NCBI GenBank assembly: GCA_021292105.1
Contig: CM037868.1
Span: 25,648,232 to 25,712,231, forward strand
Direction of reading: 5' to 3'
Length of the DNA: 64,000 nt
Source of the DNA: Anadara kagoshimensis
Taxonomy: Eukaryota > Mollusca > Bivalvia > Arcoida > Arcidae
A program made the translations under genes and the position numbers. Numbering within the stretch: position 1 is the stretch's first letter; every line of letters begins with the position of its first letter. Positions 58,862-64,000 of this stretch are shown piece by piece. The notes under the pieces were generated by a model. That model ran no database searches and was not told the DNA's origin. It saw nothing but the letters and a program-made list of their open reading frames with translations.

Positions 58862-59098
58862 CTTGACACGATTTGCCAGTCTGAAAAAAAAACAAAATAA
58901 AATTTAAAAAGATCAAAATAAATACAAAAATCCAAAAATCCAAAAATGGATAATAAATATGGGAATATACTGTATAACAAGAAATATTTGCAATGTATTA
59001 ATATTCTGGATTTTCACGGTCAAGTCTTAAACGCTAAAATAAGTACACTGTCAAATTTTCTACATATTAAAATAAAATAAAAATAAAAATGGGCTTAC

Positions 59099-59200
59099 CT
59101 ACCTTCTTGTCAACAGCGAAAGTAAATACACCTGAACGTGTTTCTGATCATTAAACCATGAAAGGTTCTACCCACAATTTGTTCTTGATTATAGTAGTCC
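59099..59200 (-). other. LRRC71: Probable non-coding 5' exon of LRRC71 (upper boundary unknown)
   Basis: Coding exon 1 starts just after a strong acceptor, so an upstream 5' UTR exon must exist. Here the minus strand reads GACAAGAAG|GTAGGTAAGC, which offers two overlapping donors 4 nt apart (GT at 59102-59101 or 59098-59097). An intron from here to 58881 would be about 220 nt. The transcription start cannot be seen; the upper coordinate is a guess. Confidence 0.35.
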
Positions 59201-59424
59201 CAAACAGGGGCAGATAATTTGTCGGTTATTGACATATTTGTACGGTAGATGAAATTTTCTAAACCCTGCGAACTGACCAATCAAATCTATGAACAATTTG
59301 CTTGTGATAAGAATTAGATGACCTATGACCTCACATTAAAATCATATACACATAACTATTAACTCCTAAGATAAACATCGAAACAAATATTTTAAAGTCA
59401 TTTAATACATCTTAACTTTTTTAT

Positions 59425-59634
59425 CAATTGACGTATTGCCGGCTATGCCCACAATGTTCCGACAAAGGCTGCCATTACGGTACCAAAACAGTGTCATGGC
59501 AACTAATGACATACCAGTATTAGTGAGGTCATTAAATGACACAATTTAGAGCGAGTTTTCGTTCTTTTTGTGTGTTATTCAAGCATGCCAGGCCTTTGTC
59601 GGAACATTGTGGGCATGGCCAGCAATATGTCAAT
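59425..59634. mobile_element. TIR element, family M, copy 7
   Basis: CAATTGACGTATTGCCGGCT to GGCATGGCCAGCAATATGTC. It lies upstream of the inferred 5' exon. Confidence 0.88.
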
Positions 59635-60341
59635 ACAACAAAGAATCACAAATATTTCTGGGAGATTAGATTTTTTTTTTTAAACTACAAAATTTGATTT
59701 CAAAGTTTTAAATTACTAAGACCCCTATAATTACCAATATTACAGACATTTACTTCTACATTACTGCATTTTAAGACACAGTACCACAAAATTTTCTCTG
59801 AAGGAAATCTTTTAAATTACAAAACCACGAAATTTAAACCCCCCCATAAATATAGATTTGTCCTAATATAAATTTCTGGGCTCTGCTGACATCTCATTCT
59901 TGAAAACTGAATGCAAATTATATACAGGTGACCTTAACGTAAGTGGATAAAAGTTAAGAACTCATCTATAAGTATTAAACTGAAGACTGTAAAAAATGTA
60001 CCAACTGGCCTTAACCAGTAAAGAAGATTAATATGATTGACAAGAAACTGAAAAGTAGGCGGGGTTTGGTTGGCTGTTCCATTTGTAAGTCAGGACTTCT
60101 GTTAAATTTATTTTAGAAACATTGAATTTTTTTTTATTTGAAAAATTAGTAAATTTGTTCATGAATGAAGAAAATATTGTAAATATAAGAATTGAAATTT
60201 TTTTCCCCCGTTTTTTTTGAAGTATAAACCAGATTTTAGAACTCCCAAATCCAACATAAAACGCTTTGCATTACCGTGTGATATAATACATGTCCTATTG
60301 GTCATACAGTACAGACCTGTTAAAAGTTTAACACTGAGCCA

Positions 60342-60552
60342 ACAACTGACATATTGCCGGCCATGCCAACAATGTTCCGACAAAGGCACAACATGCTTGA
60401 ATTAAATGCAAAAAGAATGAAAACTTGGCCTGAATTGCACCAATTAGTGACGTCACTGACACTAGGATGGCATTAGTTGCTGTGACGCTGCTTTGGTACC
60501 GTGATGGCAGCCAGTGTCAGAACACTGTGGGCATGGCCGGCGAAACGTCAAC
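60342..60552. mobile_element. TIR element, family M, copy 8
   Basis: CAACTGACATATTGCCGGCC to GGCATGGCCGGCGAAACGTC, opposite in internal orientation to copy 7. The short open frames overlapping it on both strands are incidental. Confidence 0.88.
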
Positions 60553-60559
60553 TCTCCTG

Positions 60560-62090
60560 TCGAGCTGTTGAAATATGGTTAGCTGGTGGTCGAAATGCAT
60601 CTGAGAGATATATACAGCAATTACCAATTTACAGGCAATGATCTACGGATAACGGAGATTAACTGCAGATTTGGTACTTATTTGTTAAAGCCAAGTATTA
60701 AACTTCCAACAGATCTGTATTGTATGCTGATGATGATGTAGAGTAAAATTGACAGTTACATTTTTCAAATAAACATTTCGCATGCACAGCTTTCTGACAG
60801 ACTAGTCACAATGAATATCAATATTTACAAATCATTTACATCCTCATCTTACACCACAGACTCCACCAACTAAATTTTTTATTGTGCAATTAATAAGTAA
60901 TGATATTAAAATGTGTTGGTTACTGCAAATCAGGAGATTTTCGCATCAGTTAATTTTCGCTAGATTCGTAATTTCAAGATAATTCCGTAATTTTATTTCA
61001 CACCATCAGATGATGCTCAGTTCAAATGCAAGCTAATTATATCATAATTAAAAAATATTTTTGAAAGTTCTGTTTTTGTGTTTTGTTATTCTTGCACATT
61101 TACACGAAAAAAAAATAAATGAACACAGAAATTTCCTGATTTACAAATTTCAATATACATGTATATATACATTTGAATACTACTATTGTTCCAGGTAATT
61201 TAGATAGTCGATTTATCTTTAATATAAATTCAAGTATTGTAGTATTGGTACTTATTTTGATATTCCCATAAATAAAATCACATCACCTATCAAACCTATG
61301 AGGTTTGCTGACTTGAACTTGCATTACAAAACAGGTACATGTATATACCCAAACTTTTGTCGTTTTTCATTGCAGAGAAAAACCAATGTGTTATATATAC
61401 CTAAATGTACCTAAGATAGGTGTAAATCACACCTGGTTGACCTGCATACTCATTATTATCACACGGGTAAAAACAAGATTGTCTTTCAGGTGTGCAGTTC
61501 AGGTTTTACTTATACTCATGCAGCGGTTTCAATAGAAGCCAGCAACCAGCAGCACCTGTCGTCTACTTTGGTATTTCTACACTTTGTCTGGTGCCTACTT
61601 TTATTCATCAGTATTACATTTATATAGAGTTACAACTGAATTTGCTGTCTACTCCAGAAAACGTGTCGGCTACTTTAAACTCTGTTGAAAGAGTTGCTCA
61701 TGTATATGTATAATAATTATAAATTAACCTTCATGAAATGCTCTAAATTTGCATACGAGGCACAGATAACGAGAGGGCATATGTGCAGTGTTTGAAAAAC
61801 AGCTAATTTTCAATATGTAGAGCAAAACCAGAGGGCTGTAGAACACTTATTCTTTTTTACATTTAATTGGGCTTTTATATTTTAGATTCAATATGTATAA
61901 CATTGAATATAAATCATTAAACATAAAAGCTTAATCGACAAAAAAGTCACTATTTAAGTTCCCTGGAACAATATTAGTATATTAATCTGTTCCCAATTAA
62001 AATAGTGTTGAAATACAAGACATTGCACCCCAAACCCCTAATATATATGTCCAATATAATTTCTTATCGATTCCAATATTGTTTTCTGCT
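60560..62090. other. Upstream DNA with no recognised gene or element
   Basis: AT-rich sequence. The 73-codon frame at 61492-61713 has no recognisable domain and no flanking splice signals that I can defend. Confidence 0.4.
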
Positions 62091-62097
62091 TGTGCAT

Positions 62098-62690
62098 ATC
62101 ATGCTATAGTGACCATCTCTATATAAAGACCACCTGTCTTAAAGTAAAATCTGCTATAGTGACCACCTCTATATAAAGACCACCTGTCTATACAGTAAAA
62201 TCTGCTAAAGTGACCACCTCTGTATAAAGACCATCTGTCTTAAAGTAAAATCTGCTATAGTGACCACCTCTATATAAAGACCACCTGTCTTAAAGTAAAA
62301 CCTGCTATAGTGACCACCTCTATATAAAGATCACCTGCCTTAAAGTAAAACCTGCTACAGTGACCACTTTTGTATAAAGACCACATGTCTATACAGTAAA
62401 ACCTGCTATAGTAACCATCAAAATATAAAACCATCTGTCTAAAAGTAAAACCTGTTACAGTGACCACCTCTATATGAAGTCTGCCTGTCTTAAAAAGTAA
62501 AACCTGCTATAGTGACCACCTCTATTTAAAGACCACCTGTCTATACAGTAAAACCTGCTTTATTGACCACCTCCATATAAAGACCACCTGTCTAAAAGTA
62601 AAACCTGTTAGTGACCACCTCCGTACAAAGACTACCCGTCGATACAGTAAAACTTGCTAAAATTACCACTTCTGTATAAATAACAGCCAG
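62098..62690. repeat. ~50-bp tandem array derived from family E, about 12 copies
   Basis: CTATAGTGACCACCTCTATA and AAGACCACCTGTCTTAAAGT recur every ~50 bp. Some units contain TACAGTAAAACCTGC, the family E end. Minus-strand open frames are repeat artefacts. Confidence 0.88.
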
Positions 62691-62699
62691 TCATGCATT

Positions 62700-64000
62700 A
62701 ACTGTGTGAGTGTTCAACGACTTCTTTAAAAAATTTACACATTTCTATTTTGCAACCATCAACCTTACTGAATTGTAGAGATGTTATGTGCCGCCATCAC
62801 GATTATCGTTGCAGAGGATTTGCTGATGGCGATATTGTGGAAGAAAACATATATCGCAATATCGTAGAACACTATTTTTTCAACAATTTTTTTTTTAAAT
62901 CATTGCATCACTTGTGTATTGATAGTGATTAAGCAGATTAAACATGAATTTTATATCTTTTTATTCTTTCATGTTTGACTTTATTGCAGTCCAGTGAAAA
63001 CCCAGCCCATCTTTTGAGCATATTTATCTGTTAACATTGTGATATTATTGCGATGATATCATAAATTTTTGGCGATATCGCTATACTATTTTTGTCCACA
63101 ATAACATCTCTACTGAATTATGATATGGCTATGGTAGTATGATGAATCTAAGTTAATATTATGACATGCCTCGTGATATTTACCATTCCAACATTAAAAC
63201 AACCACCAGGTCCCAGCGTCAAAATCATTCCTTAACTGAGATTTTCCTTCACTTAACTCTAGCTAATTCTGGTATTCTCTTTAAATACTTTAATACTGGA
63301 ATTTTTTACATACTTTTTATTTTTAAATAAATTCACAAAAGCAAAAAAGGCACAAAAATAAAACTTTTGTGAATATTATTATTATTATTATTATTATTAA
63401 CTTGATCGCCATAATCAACCCTCAATTTTGTCTACTAAAATGGTGGCCAAATCAACCTGGAATTGTGTCTGGCAACCTAACATTTGTAAATGGTGGCCAG
63501 CTTGTCCACTTTAAATTTGAACTTTTGTGACAAGAGAACACAGATATTATTTCTGCATCACAAAATTTTCATGATACTGTTACCAGTTCAAGCAATTTAA
63601 TAGACACTTTACACTATCATTATTGTTATCAATGACACTGATGTAGTCAGTTTTAAAAAATGCACTTTTGTTTTCCATACCTAAAATATGCCTAAATTTC
63701 CCTTCATTTGCAAGAAAATATTGCCTGGCTACTTGGAATTTCCGCTGGCCACCTGAATATTTAAATTGGTGGCCAGCTGGTCACTTGGTTTGAAACCCAC
63801 TTTGAGGGCTGATCATCCAACAACACAAAAATAAAAGTATTTGAATATCTTGAAATGATAATTCTTCGTGAAAATTAACAGACACAAAATTTCCCTGATT
63901 CACTGTGACTTAATATTAAAATATTCTAGAAAATATAAATGCAAATGTCATTTATGACAATAAAGAAAAAATGATAACATAATTTTCAAATTCTTGATTT
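62700..64000. other. Right edge, no gene recognised
   Basis: It holds a fragment of the CAGGCCCCGG TIR family (63210-63275), an (ATT)n run at about 63376-63399, and loosely repeated GGTGGCCAGCTTGTCCACTT / GGTGGCCAGCTGGTCACTTG segments at 63440-63795. Confidence 0.45.

Noticed and set aside
57962-58402. Cys/Val-rich repeated minus-strand frames
   Set aside because: They arise from the 60-bp tandem repeat running into a SINE-A copy.
61492-61713. 73-residue plus-strand open frame upstream of LRRC71
   Set aside because: No recognisable domain, ordinary AT-rich context, and no convincing splice sites or partner exons.

Overview
The window is animal nuclear DNA: AT-rich, with short exons bounded by GT/AG in very long introns and a dense load of SINEs, terminal-inverted-repeat (TIR) elements and minisatellites. 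The repeat style, with GGACGGAC-rich dispersed repeats and a family ending in AGCTCACCTGGCC, suggests a mollusc, probably a bivalve. That is an inference from memory, not a database result. I see no bacterial, viral or CRISPR content.

One gene is supported. It is an orthologue of LRRC71 (leucine-rich repeat-containing protein 71), read on the minus strand. Its ATG is at 58861-58859 and its TAA at 4912-4910. I assembled 17 coding exons by hand. Every junction is GT/AG, all phases agree, and the 1,656-nt CDS gives 551 residues, close to the roughly 560 I recall for the vertebrate protein. Layout: acidic/Gln-rich N-terminus (exons 1-2), conserved linker (exons 3-4), RNI-type leucine-rich repeats (exons 5-9), Lys/Gly/Asp-rich low-complexity linker (exons 10-14), and a C-terminal leucine-rich segment with a conserved tail (exons 15-17). 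A probable non-coding 5' exon lies near 59.1 kb. I see no second gene in 59.2-64 kb or 1-4.2 kb.

Introns make up about 97% of the locus. They contain at least four tRNA-derived SINE families (called A-D here), several TIR families (a 'GACGTATCGCC' family with 8 copies, a 'TACAGTCAAACCTG' family, a 'CAGGCTGACCAA' family and others), single foldback elements, more than a dozen tandem arrays and long microsatellites. Many insertions are nested with clear target-site duplications (TSDs).

The most striking observation is that the gene's 5' splice sites have been duplicated repeatedly. (i) The last ~24 nt of exon 7, its GTAAGT donor and the end of an adjacent TIR element form a 59-bp unit repeated about 34 times downstream (41.49-43.50 kb). 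(ii) The end of exon 15 and its donor recur 8 times in a ~110-bp array (7.54-8.44 kb). (iii) The end of exon 3 and its donor are duplicated in a 90-bp tandem repeat. (iv) A SINE inserted at the exon 14 boundary has the donor as its TSD. (v) A (TTTA)n microsatellite starts inside the exon 9 donor. I saw no comparable duplication of an acceptor. I do not know of a description of such a locus, so it is the main thing to follow up.
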